In this document: positions 22,465 to 31,404 of the stretch, in pieces | Position numbering within the stretch: position 1 is the stretch's first letter | Layout: each line of letters begins with the position of its first letter | Source: Thermoplasmatota archaeon | GTDB lineage: Archaea; Thermoplasmatota; E2; DHVEG-1 | Reading direction: 5' to 3' | NCBI GenBank assembly: GCA_016930995.1 | Contig: JAFGFQ010000022.1 | Coordinates: 1-39,836, forward strand | DNA length: 39,836 nucleotides | Notes under the pieces: generated by a model | The model's input: only the letters and a program-made list of their open reading frames with translations | Databases searched by the model: none | What the model was told of the DNA's origin: nothing | Program-made: the position numbers and the translations under genes

Positions 22465-25092
22465 ATGCGAAAAACAATAATTTGTCTCCTATCATGTATG
22501 CTATTGATACTTGGTGCTCTTCAACTACCCCTCAGTGGAAGAGTAACTCAAACAACAATAAAAACGTCTGGGTATACTACCCAGCCCACCCAGGAATTTT
22601 TAGATGTAACGTTCACCGCTGGACAATATAGCCTGCTTACTCATACGAATGGGGATTCAGAAATTATCATGGACGAGTACGGGAATCTTTTAGTTTCTGG
22701 AGCACCAATGCTTCCGACAAAAATATTTTTCGTTGGCCTGCCCCCCGGATGTGCAGTGAAATCAATTGAGTTGCTTGCAGAATCAATCACTGAATTACCA
22801 GGGGTGTACCATATAAGACAATCTCTTTCCGTCGGTAACGAGTATGGATCCATAGAGGTAAAAACAGCGACGACTCAGACTCCTTCATCAAGTGGTATGT
22901 ATCCTCCTTCGTTCTATGACTATTTAGGGATGAGTCATATGAGAAAATATGCACTTGCGCGAATTCAGTTTTCACCATTTTCCTACTTCCCAGAAACCGG
23001 TGCTCTTCTCCTCCATCAAAGCATTACCTTACGCATCTATTATACCTGCGTTGAGGACGTATCACCCGTACTTCTCTCAGATACAGCCTTTGATGATATA
23101 GCTGCCCAATCAATCTACAACTATGAGGCGATATCTGAGTATTATCACACAACAAAACCAATGAGACAACCATATGACTATGTCATCATTACGACAAGCT
23201 CCCTGGTCATGTCATTAAATGGTTTTATGACTTGGAAACAACTTGCAGGTTTTTCTGTCAATATCGTCACGTTGACATGGATTCTTGCAAACTATCCTGC
23301 CACGGATACACAGAAAAGCATCAGGGATTTTCTGATTGCAAACTATGCTGCTTGGGGGATTAAATACGTCTTAATCGTTGGGACCCATGCATCGATACCA
23401 ATGAGGATCTGCTATCCGGATCCAACAAATCATAACAATGATGGAACTCATGATATCCCAACTGATTACTATTATGCTGATCTCACCGGTAATTGGGATA
23501 ATGATAGTGATGGATTCTATGGCGAACGAGGACAAGATAATCCTGATTTCACACCAGAGGTATATGTCGGCAGAATACCAACAGATGGATCCGGTGCTGT
23601 TTCAAGTATTACTCTGAAAATACAACAATTTGAACAAACAGCGTACACCGGATGGAAGAAAAACGCGATGCTTCTTGGAGCAGTCTACTCATATGCCTCA
23701 GAGGATCATACGACGAACCCACGATGGGATGGCGCAGATGTCATGGAACAATGTAGAAACAACCTTCTCTCAGGTTTTTCGACCACAACCATGTATGAAA
23801 AACAAGGATTGAGTCCCTGTGCGTATCCTTGCACGTTTCCCTTGAATAACCCAAACATCATCGGCCAATGGGGAAGCACCACCGGATGGGGAATCGTCAA
23901 TTGGGCGGCCCATGGCGCCGCAACTTCAGCGAATCAAAAAGTATGGACTTGGGATGATGGGGATACAATTCCAGAAACATTAGTTCCTGGTGAAATAATC
24001 TATCCTATCATGATTCAATCGATTGACAATGGGTTCTTAAACAACAGCAAACCACCGATTGTATTTGCAGCAAGCTGTCTTGTCTCTCGCCCGGAAACAG
24101 GAAACAACCTTGGAATCTCATTACTCGTGAATGGCGCCTCCGCATTCATAGGCGCAACACGAACATCATGGGGAAGCATAGGCTGGACCATACCGGCCCA
24201 TGGGGGACACGGGACCGTCTGCTATGATTTTACTGATAGAATCGCGAAGAAGAATGAAGACTGTGGTCATGCACTCTTCAATGCGAAACAATATGTTTAC
24301 AATAATATCCCATGGAATGTCTGGCAGGATGAAGCGAATATGTACAACTTCAACCTCTATGGTGACCCCTCTATGGCAATGAACCTTCCACCAGGTGCTC
24401 CTAACACTCCTTCTGGACCAACCAGTGGAATCAATGGGATTTCCTACCAGTATAGTACCTCATGTACTGACCCAACAGGGGATAAAATAAAATACGGCTG
24501 GGACTGGAACGGCGATGGAACTGTCGACCAATGGGACAACAACAACGGGAACTACTACGCATCAGGACAAATGGTCAGTATGACGCATACATTCAATACC
24601 GCTGGAACCTACAATGTCCAGGTAAAAGCTGAGGACATCTATGGAAGACAAGGGAGTTTCTCACCGATACTCCTCGTTGTCATCTCGCAAAACCAGCCCC
24701 CGTCAAAACCAGTAAAACCTTCTGGGACAACTTCAGGTAAAACAGGGACAACCTACCCGTATACGACAAGTGCAACAGACCCTGAATCCTATACAGTCGC
24801 CTATGGATGGGACTGGAACGGTGATGGTACGGTTGATCAATGGGATGATAATAGCGGTTCGTACTACCCATCTGGCCAGACAATCACTACCTCGCATTCA
24901 TGGACCACCAAGGGGACGTATACTATCAAAGTCAAGGCAAAAGACATCCATGGAAACGAAGGCCCCTGGTCAGACCCATTAGCAGTCACCATGCCGTTCT
25001 CCTATCAACTCCCCATCCTCAATTTTTTTGAGCGATTGTTCCAGTGGTTTCCCAATAGCTTCCCCCTCCTTCGAAATCTGATGAATGCCTAA
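22465..25092 (+). CDS. Secreted C25 peptidase with two PKD domains and a C-terminal aromatic tail motif
   Basis: An 875-residue protein. GGAGG eight bases upstream fixes ATG 22465 (MRKTIICLLSCMLLILG signal peptide). After a propeptide of about 220 residues comes the C25 domain, with catalytic His483 in NWAAHG and Cys538 in VFAASC. A DNDSDG loop precedes YVGRIP. Two near-identical PKD domains of about 100 residues follow, each carrying GWDWNGDGTVDQW, a DxNxDGxxD Ca2+-type loop. The last 28 residues are hydrophobic and aromatic (FFERLFQWFPNSFPLLRNL), which looks like a sorting or anchoring tail. It probably acts as a cell-attached or exported protein-degrading enzyme. Confidence 0.9.
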   Translation: MRKTIICLLSCMLLILGALQLPLSGRVTQTTIKTSGYTTQPTQEFLDVTFTAGQYSLLTHTNGDSEIIMDEYGNLLVSGAPMLPTKIFFVGLPPGCAVKSIELLAESITELPGVYHIRQSLSVGNEYGSIEVKTATTQTPSSSGMYPPSFYDYLGMSHMRKYALARIQFSPFSYFPETGALLLHQSITLRIYYTCVEDVSPVLLSDTAFDDIAAQSIYNYEAISEYYHTTKPMRQPYDYVIITTSSLVMSLNGFMTWKQLAGFSVNIVTLTWILANYPATDTQKSIRDFLIANYAAWGIKYVLIVGTHASIPMRICYPDPTNHNNDGTHDIPTDYYYADLTGNWDNDSDGFYGERGQDNPDFTPEVYVGRIPTDGSGAVSSITLKIQQFEQTAYTGWKKNAMLLGAVYSYASEDHTTNPRWDGADVMEQCRNNLLSGFSTTTMYEKQGLSPCAYPCTFPLNNPNIIGQWGSTTGWGIVNWAAHGAATSANQKVWTWDDGDTIPETLVPGEIIYPIMIQSIDNGFLNNSKPPIVFAASCLVSRPETGNNLGISLLVNGASAFIGATRTSWGSIGWTIPAHGGHGTVCYDFTDRIAKKNEDCGHALFNAKQYVYNNIPWNVWQDEANMYNFNLYGDPSMAMNLPPGAPNTPSGPTSGINGISYQYSTSCTDPTGDKIKYGWDWNGDGTVDQWDNNNGNYYASGQMVSMTHTFNTAGTYNVQVKAEDIYGRQGSFSPILLVVISQNQPPSKPVKPSGTTSGKTGTTYPYTTSATDPESYTVAYGWDWNGDGTVDQWDDNSGSYYPSGQTITTSHSWTTKGTYTIKVKAKDIHGNEGPWSDPLAVTMPFSYQLPILNFFERLFQWFPNSFPLLRNLMNA

Positions 25093-25230
25093 AACCTCGT
25101 CCTTTCTTTCTAAAAAACAATCACGTTAGGACATATTGCCTACCATAAAAGAAAACAGAAAAAAAACGCTGTGATACGACATCATCAATCTGATACACCT
25201 AGAATGGTCGTCTTGAAAGAAGCAACAATG

Positions 25231-25238
25231 TTTATGTA
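25231..25238 (+). promoter_or_regulatory. TATA-like box of the CPBP protease
   Basis: TTTATGTA about 27 nt before ATG 25262, predicting a leaderless mRNA; no ribosome site is present before this ATG, in agreement. Confidence 0.45.
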
Positions 25239-25261
25239 CTCTTTTTGGTTCTCACCACTTC

Positions 25262-26014
25262 ATGGATTTTACTTTTAAAAAACCCACTCACGTCGTTGCT
25301 CTCCTGGGGTTATCAGGTTCGCTCCTCTTGTTTATCGGCTATCCCTTATTTTCCCTGCTCTATCCGATGCAGATCCCCTCTCTTTATACGGAATATATGA
25401 CCCCTTTTCAAAAAATCACTCTTGAGGCATCCTTGCTCTTTGTTCAATTACTCTTCGTCTTCATCAGTTTTATTGTTGTTCCCATCATCTGGTATTCCTT
25501 TGTCAATCGTCTTTCCCTAAAAGGAATGTTCGCACGATTGCAACTGAGACGAGCAGGTTTAGGCAATGCATTGCTCTGGGGATTCATCACTATTGTGATT
25601 GCTTTTCTTCTCACCATGGTAATCGGCCTCCTTTACATGTATCTAACGAAAATTGATCCAACTACACTTAGTAATATTCCTGATCTTCAACAATTCTTTT
25701 CAGTACCGTCTTTGTATCTTCTTGTGATTATTCAACCGTTCTGCGAGGAGTTTTTCTTTCGAGGCTTCCTTTTTGAAAAAACAACAAAGTTAGGTGGAAA
25801 CCTCTTTGCAGTCATTATCACCTCTGTTCTTTTTGGGGTATCACATCTCTCCTACACCTATGCATATGCGGCAATCATTGCGGTAATCCTTGGGGTACTG
25901 CTCTCTATCGTCGTCCTGAAAACAAAAAACCTTTATTCAGCTATTTTTGCCCACACCCTCATCAATGTCGCCAGCCTTACCTTGTTTATCTTTGGAAAAT
26001 CCTTCTGGATGTGA
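25262..26014 (+). CDS. CPBP-family intramembrane metalloprotease
   Basis: A 250-residue protein with about seven hydrophobic helices. The diagnostic motifs of the CAAX-protease/bacteriocin-processing (Abi) family are present: EEFFFRG (EExxxR), FGVSH (FxxxH) and a third HTLIN (HxxxN/B) near the C-terminus. The family includes prenyl-protein proteases and membrane proteases of unknown substrate; a role in processing membrane or exported proteins is likely but unproven. It starts without a leader and lies alone between the peptidase and ndk genes. Confidence 0.88.
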   Translation: MDFTFKKPTHVVALLGLSGSLLLFIGYPLFSLLYPMQIPSLYTEYMTPFQKITLEASLLFVQLLFVFISFIVVPIIWYSFVNRLSLKGMFARLQLRRAGLGNALLWGFITIVIAFLLTMVIGLLYMYLTKIDPTTLSNIPDLQQFFSVPSLYLLVIIQPFCEEFFFRGFLFEKTTKLGGNLFAVIITSVLFGVSHLSYTYAYAAIIAVILGVLLSIVVLKTKNLYSAIFAHTLINVASLTLFIFGKSFWM

Positions 26015-26024
26015 AAACGTTAAT

Positions 26025-26033
26025 TCTATAAAC
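26025..26033 (+). promoter_or_regulatory. TATA box for ndk
   Basis: TCTATAAAC, about 48 nt before ATG 26077, with GGTGA at 26063-26067 as the ribosome site in the predicted short leader. Confidence 0.4.
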
Positions 26034-26076
26034 AGCAGATGCATCCCCTGTTGACAGAAGAAGGTGAAAAAACGCC

Positions 26077-26532
26077 ATGCAAAAAGAACGAACATTTGTC
26101 ATGATTAAACCAGATGGAGTTCAACGAGGATTCATCGGACAGATTCTTAGTCGATTTGAGAAAAAGGGAATTAAAATTGTTGCGATGAAGCTTGTTGCCG
26201 TCGACCGTGCACTTGCAGAAAAACATTATGGGATTCATAAAGGTAAACCATTTTTTGAGCCAACTGTTCACTACATCACCTCATCCCCGGTCGTTGCCAT
26301 GGTCCTTGAAGGCGTAAATGTCATTGAAATGGTACGAGCAATGACGGGAGCAACCGATCCGCAAAAAGCCGTGATGGGTACTATCAGAGGAGACTTTGGG
26401 CAGTTCATCGGCAGAAACATTATTCATGCGTCTGATGGAAAAGACACTGCTGCTTTTGAGATCAACCTTTGGTTCTCACCAAAAGAAATAGCGTCCTATC
26501 AACGCATCGATGAGGAATGGCTCACCGAATAA
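26077..26532 (+). CDS. ndk: Nucleoside diphosphate kinase
   Basis: A 151-residue cytoplasmic enzyme moving the gamma-phosphate of ATP to other nucleoside diphosphates through a phospho-histidine. Family blocks are ERTFVMIKPDGVQRG at the N-terminus, the active-site His in NIIHASDG, and GATDPQKAVMGTIRGDFG. The length is typical. GGTGA nine bases upstream supports the start. It is a housekeeping gene with no evident link to its neighbours. Confidence 0.97.
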   Translation: MQKERTFVMIKPDGVQRGFIGQILSRFEKKGIKIVAMKLVAVDRALAEKHYGIHKGKPFFEPTVHYITSSPVVAMVLEGVNVIEMVRAMTGATDPQKAVMGTIRGDFGQFIGRNIIHASDGKDTAAFEINLWFSPKEIASYQRIDEEWLTE

Positions 26533-26579
26533 ACACCAAACATTTTCCTCCTGATGCCCTCCTGTTGAAAAAATCGAAG

Positions 26580-26590
26580 TTTTTAAATAG
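26580..26590 (+). promoter_or_regulatory. TATA box for the four-helix membrane protein
   Basis: TTTTTAAATAG, about 69 nt before ATG 26654, of the same form as the thiolase and peptidase promoters. Confidence 0.55.
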
Positions 26591-26653
26591 AAGCATATTG
26601 TTTCTATTGATTAACAAAATCGTTGAAATAAACGGTAGAGGAGAGTATGAAAT

Positions 26654-27061
26654 ATGGCAAAAGATATGATGGGTAAAGTAGCAATTTGGGCATTTATCCT
26701 AGGCGCACTAATAGCTCTATTAGTCGGTCTTTGGCAAGCCTACACCATTGAACAAAACGAACAACCAGTCTTTACCACTGATATGGGTGGCTGGATTGCA
26801 TGGATCCTTGCAATTCTTGGTGCGGTTGTTGGACTATTAGCCATGCTTGGAAAAGGAACCATTACAAAAGCAGAGGTACCAGCATTCCTCATGGCTGGAG
26901 TTGCGTTACTTGTCATGTATGCAAGCTTTCAGAGTTTCAGCATTGACCCCTGGATCGGGTCTTTATTCAGAGGCGTCTCCCAAGCCCTCGCAATATTTAT
27001 CGGCCCGGCTGTTGGCATCCTTGCGATAAAAGCAATCTGGGACATTGGGAAGGAAGCATAG
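26654..27061 (+). CDS. Small four-helix membrane protein of unknown function
   Basis: A 135-residue protein made almost entirely of four hydrophobic helices (about 9-28, 46-65, 77-95 and 108-128) with short polar loops and many Gly/Ala. No catalytic or binding motif is visible. It has its own TATA box and a ribosome site (GGAGAG) and is convergent with the A-ATPase operon, sharing a T-rich terminator region with it. Similar small membrane proteins are common in archaea, but I cannot name a family. Confidence 0.75.
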   Translation: MAKDMMGKVAIWAFILGALIALLVGLWQAYTIEQNEQPVFTTDMGGWIAWILAILGAVVGLLAMLGKGTITKAEVPAFLMAGVALLVMYASFQSFSIDPWIGSLFRGVSQALAIFIGPAVGILAIKAIWDIGKEA

Positions 27062-27077
27062 ATACTTCCTCTCTATT

Positions 27078-27093
27078 TTTTCTTTTTTTTTTT
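27078..27093 (+). terminator. T-rich terminator at the convergence with the ATPase operon
   Basis: T6-C-T12 ends the rightward membrane-protein transcript. On the other strand the adjacent TTTTTATTT could serve the ATPase operon. Confidence 0.55.
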
Positions 27094-27247
27094 ATTTAAA
27101 TAAAAACCAAAGAACAAGAGAAAGGATCCCAAGGATCACAAGAACGATCCAGAGGATATAGAGTATTTTTAGTCGAAAAATCCACCGTGCCTTTTTTTCA
27201 GCAGTATTAAAGTATTTCCCTAAAAAAGGATCATCCTCAAGTGACAT
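27092..27247 (-). CDS. 51-residue single-helix membrane protein at the end of the A-ATPase operon
   Basis: Read directly from the sequence: ATG at 27247, overlapping the last codons of atpD by 11 nt, TAA at 27092. The protein starts [19 protein letters not shown], then one basic segment (KARWIFRLK) and one strong membrane helix (about residues 29-50, ILYILWIVLVILG onward). The tight overlap, same strand and coherent topology (acidic/basic soluble head, single helix) argue that it is real and co-translated with AtpD. Function is unknown; it could be a small ATPase-associated or assembly protein. Confidence 0.6.
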   Translation of the reverse strand: MSLEDDPFLGKYFNTAEKKARWIFRLKILYILWIVLVILGILSLVLWFLFK

Positions 27248-27893
27248 TGTTTTCCTTCTTTGCTTCCATTAATGCTTTAATACGCTTTCTTCTGAAAAAA
27301 TCTTCTCGTTCTTGTTCTTCTAACCGCATCTCGATGTATTTGATGGTCGCATATAATTTCGGGATCAGTGTATTTTCAAGGACATTGACTCGCCGTTTCG
27401 TTTTTTCAATTTCAAGAGACAAAGACTGAATATTTTCTTCGACTTCCGCAAGATTAAGAACCAATCTGAGAAGATCGTTAAACTTTTGATACGCATCATC
27501 TAACGAAGCACAAGTCTCAAAAAACCCATACGAGGGCGGTCCTTGTTGCCTGAGGGTAGTAGTGTTCATCTTAACAATCTTTACGCCCATGATGTTATCT
27601 GTCTCAAAAGAAATCTCCCCGATATCCTGAATGATACGGGATGCTTCATCCACCTGCTGCTCCCCAAGGAGCATTTGTGCTTGGAGCAGAGAAAGAAACG
27701 CATCCTGAGACCCCGTATCGACCTGCTGTTTTAAGACATTCCTTTTCTCAATAACAGAAAAAAACTTCTCAACAAGGGCATCCCGTTTTTCCTCAAGTAA
27801 CTTATGGCCTTTCTCCGCTAATACGACTTTTTTTCGTATTTCAAGAAGTTCCATTCGTGTCGGGTTGACACCCTCAAGCATCTGCTCAGTCAT
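27237..27893 (-). CDS. atpD: A-type ATP synthase subunit D
   Basis: A 218-residue central-stalk subunit forming the long coiled coil that turns inside the A3B3 head. It begins with the family-typical [23 protein letters not shown], where TR-x-EL and the GxxLLxxKRDAL pattern are conserved, and ends with a Glu/Lys-rich helix. Its ATG overlaps the atpB stop by eight bases. A small membrane-protein gene begins inside its 3' end. Confidence 0.93.
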   Translation of the reverse strand: MTEQMLEGVNPTRMELLEIRKKVVLAEKGHKLLEEKRDALVEKFFSVIEKRNVLKQQVDTGSQDAFLSLLQAQMLLGEQQVDEASRIIQDIGEISFETDNIMGVKIVKMNTTTLRQQGPPSYGFFETCASLDDAYQKFNDLLRLVLNLAEVEENIQSLSLEIEKTKRRVNVLENTLIPKLYATIKYIEMRLEEQEREDFFRRKRIKALMEAKKENNVT

Positions 27894-29289
27894 GTTGCTT
27901 CGATTCTTCTATCTGTGGAAGATATTTCTTGATGTAATCAACACTAATCTTTTTCAACTCTGAGGACGGTAACGTCGCAAGAAGCTCCCAGGCGATAGTT
28001 AGCGTCTGATCAATACTACGGTTTTCGTTCACCCCCTGGGTGACGAACCGCTGTTCGAATAAATCAGCAAAATGAAGGAATTTTTTATCACGATTCGACA
28101 AACCGTCTTCTCCAACGATGGCGACAAGATCCCGAAGGTCACATCCCTCTGCATACGCAGCATAGAGCTGGTTTGCAACATCTGCATGGTCCTCCCGCGT
28201 TCTACCTTTCCCGATACCTCGGTTCATCAAACGAGACAAACAAGGCAGGACTGCCACAGGAGGATAGACGTTCTTCTTATACAATCCTCGCTCTAAAACA
28301 ATTTGCCCTTCCGTGATATACCCGGTGAGATCAGGAATCGGATGGGTGATATCATCATCTGGCATCGTTAACATCGGCAGCTGGGTAATCGATCCTTTCT
28401 TCCCTTTAATCCTGCCAGCTCGTTCATAAATCATCGCCAAATCGGTATACATATACCCAGGATATCCCCTACGCCCAGGGACTTCCTCTCGGGCTGCAGC
28501 GATCTCACGTAAGGCCTCAGCATAATTCGTCATATTCGTCAGAACAACCAGCACATGCATATCCAGATCAAAAGCAAGATACTCCGCACAGGTCAGCGCA
28601 AGACGTGGTAAAATGAGACGCTCAATGGTTGGGTCATCAGCCAGATTTAAGAACATAACAGTCCGTTCTAAGGCACCGCTCTGCTCAAATCCTTTAATGA
28701 ACAAGGTTGCCTCCTCATTTGTTATCCCCATTGCACAGAAGACGACAGCGAACTCTTCTTCTTTCCCAAGCACCCTTGCCTGCCGTGCGATCTGTGACGC
28801 TAGTTCGTTATGAGGTAACCCTGACCCAGAGAAAATCGGCAGTTTCTGCCCACGGACCAACGTGTTTAACCCATCGATTGTGGAAATGCCGGTCTGAATG
28901 AATTCCCGGGGGTACTCCCGGGCACACGGGTTGATTGGTTCTCCGTTGATATCTCGGCGGTCCTTTGGGATGATCGCTGGGGATTTATCAAGAGGACGAC
29001 CGGTCCCGTCAAAAATCCTACCAATGATCTCTTTTGAGACACCAAGTTTCATCGTCTCACCAATGAACCTTGCTGACGTATGCTTCGTATCTAAACCTCT
29101 CGTCCCTTCAAAAACCTGGATAACCGCCTTATGTTCAAAAACCTCTAAGACCTGACCAGTACGTTCCTCACCTTTCGGCGTACGGATTTTCACAACCTCG
29201 TTATAGGCGACATCTTCGATACCCTCAACGATCATCAGGGGTCCTTCGACCGCAGTCACACTTGAATACTCAATATCCTTGTTCTTCAT
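27886..29289 (-). CDS. atpB: A-type ATP synthase subunit B
   Basis: A 467-residue non-catalytic regulatory subunit of the A3B3 hexamer. The nucleotide-binding-like region has the degenerate P-loop [11 protein letters not shown], as expected for B subunits, followed by [11 protein letters not shown] and [17 protein letters not shown]. The Arg-containing [14 protein letters not shown] block contributes to the interface with subunit A. Its start overlaps the atpA stop (ATGA). Confidence 0.97.
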   Translation of the reverse strand: MKNKDIEYSSVTAVEGPLMIVEGIEDVAYNEVVKIRTPKGEERTGQVLEVFEHKAVIQVFEGTRGLDTKHTSARFIGETMKLGVSKEIIGRIFDGTGRPLDKSPAIIPKDRRDINGEPINPCAREYPREFIQTGISTIDGLNTLVRGQKLPIFSGSGLPHNELASQIARQARVLGKEEEFAVVFCAMGITNEEATLFIKGFEQSGALERTVMFLNLADDPTIERLILPRLALTCAEYLAFDLDMHVLVVLTNMTNYAEALREIAAAREEVPGRRGYPGYMYTDLAMIYERAGRIKGKKGSITQLPMLTMPDDDITHPIPDLTGYITEGQIVLERGLYKKNVYPPVAVLPCLSRLMNRGIGKGRTREDHADVANQLYAAYAEGCDLRDLVAIVGEDGLSNRDKKFLHFADLFEQRFVTQGVNENRSIDQTLTIAWELLATLPSSELKKISVDYIKKYLPQIEESKQHD

Positions 29290-31061
29290 GCTCCCTTCTC
29301 CTTTATCAACGCCTCCACCTCGTTTTCGAACTCTTGCTCTATCTTTTTAAAGACCTTCTCAAACTCCTCGTTCGGAACCTTCCCAAGACGTGCAAGCGAT
29401 TCCTTTGATTTCAACGCGATAACATCGTCCATTGAAACATTTTTTCCAACCGCATAGAGAATTTTATACGAGAACTGTAACATCAACCGCAACATCTCAA
29501 ACTGTTTCTTCCCGGGACAATACGTGTCGACCTCATGAAAGGCACTCTGCTGCAGATAGTTTTCTCGTATCATCTTTGCACTTTCCAGAATCGCCCGTTC
29601 ACGAGAGGGAAGCGCATCAGGTCCAACGAGCTTAACGATCTCCTGGAGCTCTGATTCCTTCTGAAGCAATGCCATAGCGCTCCTAAGCATTTTTAACCAT
29701 CCTTTCCCAACTTTTTCTTCCCAGAACGGATTGACTTGCTCTAAGTATAACGAATAGGATTTCAACCAGTTAATCGAAGGGAAATGCCGCTTATCCGCAA
29801 GATCCGCATCTAACGCCCAAAAAACCTTTGTAATCCGTAGTGTGTTTTGGGCGACCGGTTCTGAGAAATCTCCTCCAGGGGGTGAAACAGCACCCATGAC
29901 GGAAATAGAGCCTTCAGGAGCTTTTGAACCAATAAGCTTTGCCCGCCCAGCACGTTCATAGAACTCTGCAAGCCGTGAGGCAAGATACGCAGGATACCCT
30001 TCTTCACCAGGCATCTCCTCAAGCCGTCCAGAGATTTCACGCATCGCTTCAGCCCATCGAGAGGTACTATCAGCCATAAGGGCAACATCATATCCCATAT
30101 CCCGGTAATACTCTGCGATGGTTATCCCTGTGTAGACACTTGCGTCTCGTGCGGCGACCGGCATATTAGAGGTATTTGCTATCAAGACCGTTCTGTTCAA
30201 TAAAAGTTCACCAGTTTTCGGGTCCTTTAATTCAGAGAATTCTCGAAGGACATCCGTCATTTCGTTCCCACGTTCCCCACATCCGACGTAAACAACAACC
30301 GGGGCATCACTCCATTTCGCGAGTTGATGCAGCATCACTGTTTTTCCCGTCCCAAAACCACCAGGAATCGCCGCGGTTCCTCCCTTTGCAATCGGGAAGA
30401 ACGTGTCGATAACACGTTGACCTGTTATTAGAGGTATTGAGGGGTCAAATTTGATGTCCACGGGACGTGCTTTCCGAACAGGCCATCGCTGGGTCATAGT
30501 AAGAGACAACGAACCAGATGGCGTATTGATTTGAGCGATAGGCTCATCAATGGTGTATTTCCCTTCCTTTATCACCGATTCAAGGGTTCCTTCAACGTCA
30601 GGTGGGACAAGTATCCTTTGAAGAATGAGCGGTGATTCCTGAACTTCCCCAAGCACATCACCACCCTGAACATGGTCTCCTTTCTTTGCACGCGGGATGA
30701 ACTGCCATTTCTTTTTCCGATCCAATGGCGAGGTCTGGACCCCTCGAGTGATAAAATCACCGGTCTGTGTATTGATAGCGGGTAACGGCCGCTGGATCCC
30801 ATCATAAATGTTTCCAATGAGACCCGGACCAAGCTCCACTGATAACGGCTCCTGGGTTGACACCACAATTTCCCCTGGCTTTAACCCATTCGTATCCTCG
30901 TAGACCTGGATTGTTGCAACATCCTCATTTAACCGGATTATCTCACCAATAAGATGCTCAGCGCCGACTCGAACCACGTCATACATTTTTGAACCACGCA
31001 TGTTACTTGCTTCAATGACAGGCCCTGAAATCCGACTGATTTTCCCCTTAATTTCGGACAT
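29286..31061 (-). CDS. atpA: A-type ATP synthase catalytic subunit A
   Basis: A 591-residue catalytic subunit. The P-loop is GGFGTGKT, where most archaeal A subunits read GPFGSGKT; the Lys and Thr are intact, so catalysis should be unaffected. Other blocks: CGERGNEM with the catalytic Glu region, [12 protein letters not shown], the long non-homologous bulge region (about residues 110-190) that marks A/V-type A subunits, and [20 protein letters not shown]. No intein is present. It is one base from atpF upstream and overlaps atpB downstream. Confidence 0.97.
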   Translation of the reverse strand: MSEIKGKISRISGPVIEASNMRGSKMYDVVRVGAEHLIGEIIRLNEDVATIQVYEDTNGLKPGEIVVSTQEPLSVELGPGLIGNIYDGIQRPLPAINTQTGDFITRGVQTSPLDRKKKWQFIPRAKKGDHVQGGDVLGEVQESPLILQRILVPPDVEGTLESVIKEGKYTIDEPIAQINTPSGSLSLTMTQRWPVRKARPVDIKFDPSIPLITGQRVIDTFFPIAKGGTAAIPGGFGTGKTVMLHQLAKWSDAPVVVYVGCGERGNEMTDVLREFSELKDPKTGELLLNRTVLIANTSNMPVAARDASVYTGITIAEYYRDMGYDVALMADSTSRWAEAMREISGRLEEMPGEEGYPAYLASRLAEFYERAGRAKLIGSKAPEGSISVMGAVSPPGGDFSEPVAQNTLRITKVFWALDADLADKRHFPSINWLKSYSLYLEQVNPFWEEKVGKGWLKMLRSAMALLQKESELQEIVKLVGPDALPSRERAILESAKMIRENYLQQSAFHEVDTYCPGKKQFEMLRLMLQFSYKILYAVGKNVSMDDVIALKSKESLARLGKVPNEEFEKVFKKIEQEFENEVEALIKEKGA

Positions 31062-31062
31062 A

Positions 31063-31404
31063 TTATTTCTCCATTCTTTCGTTGTTTTTCTTTTTACTTA
31101 CATCCATACCGACTGCTCGTTTAATTAAATGCGACACAATATCGATATGGTCTTTTACTTTCCCTGTTTTATCAGGGATTTCAACAATAATAGGGAGTTT
31201 CTTATGAATACGAAACTCCTTAAGCATCGTATCAAGATCAAAGGCTATTTTCTCTGTGATTATTAAAACCCCGATATCCGTTCGCTTCGTCACTTCTTGA
31301 AACATTGGAATTACTGTGTCGTCTGAAGCAATAAATAGCTCATGAATCCCAGCAAATCGTAAACCCACGGCGGTCTCCTTGTCACAGAACGCTGCTAGTT
31401 TCAT
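31063..31404 (-). CDS. atpF: A-type ATP synthase subunit F
   Basis: A 113-residue Rossmann-like central-stalk subunit. The N-terminus KLAAFCDKETAVGLRFAGI matches the family (DxxTVxGFRLAGI), and the central IGVLIITEKIA and PIIVEIPDK strands are typical. It couples rotation between D and the head. Overlaps atpC by four bases. Confidence 0.93.
   Translation of the reverse strand: MKLAAFCDKETAVGLRFAGIHELFIASDDTVIPMFQEVTKRTDIGVLIITEKIAFDLDTMLKEFRIHKKLPIIVEIPDKTGKVKDHIDIVSHLIKRAVGMDVSKKKNNERMEK

Noticed and set aside
29286..31061. Intein in the catalytic ATPase subunit, a common archaeal insertion site
   Set aside because: The protein is 591 residues with an uninterrupted P-loop region.
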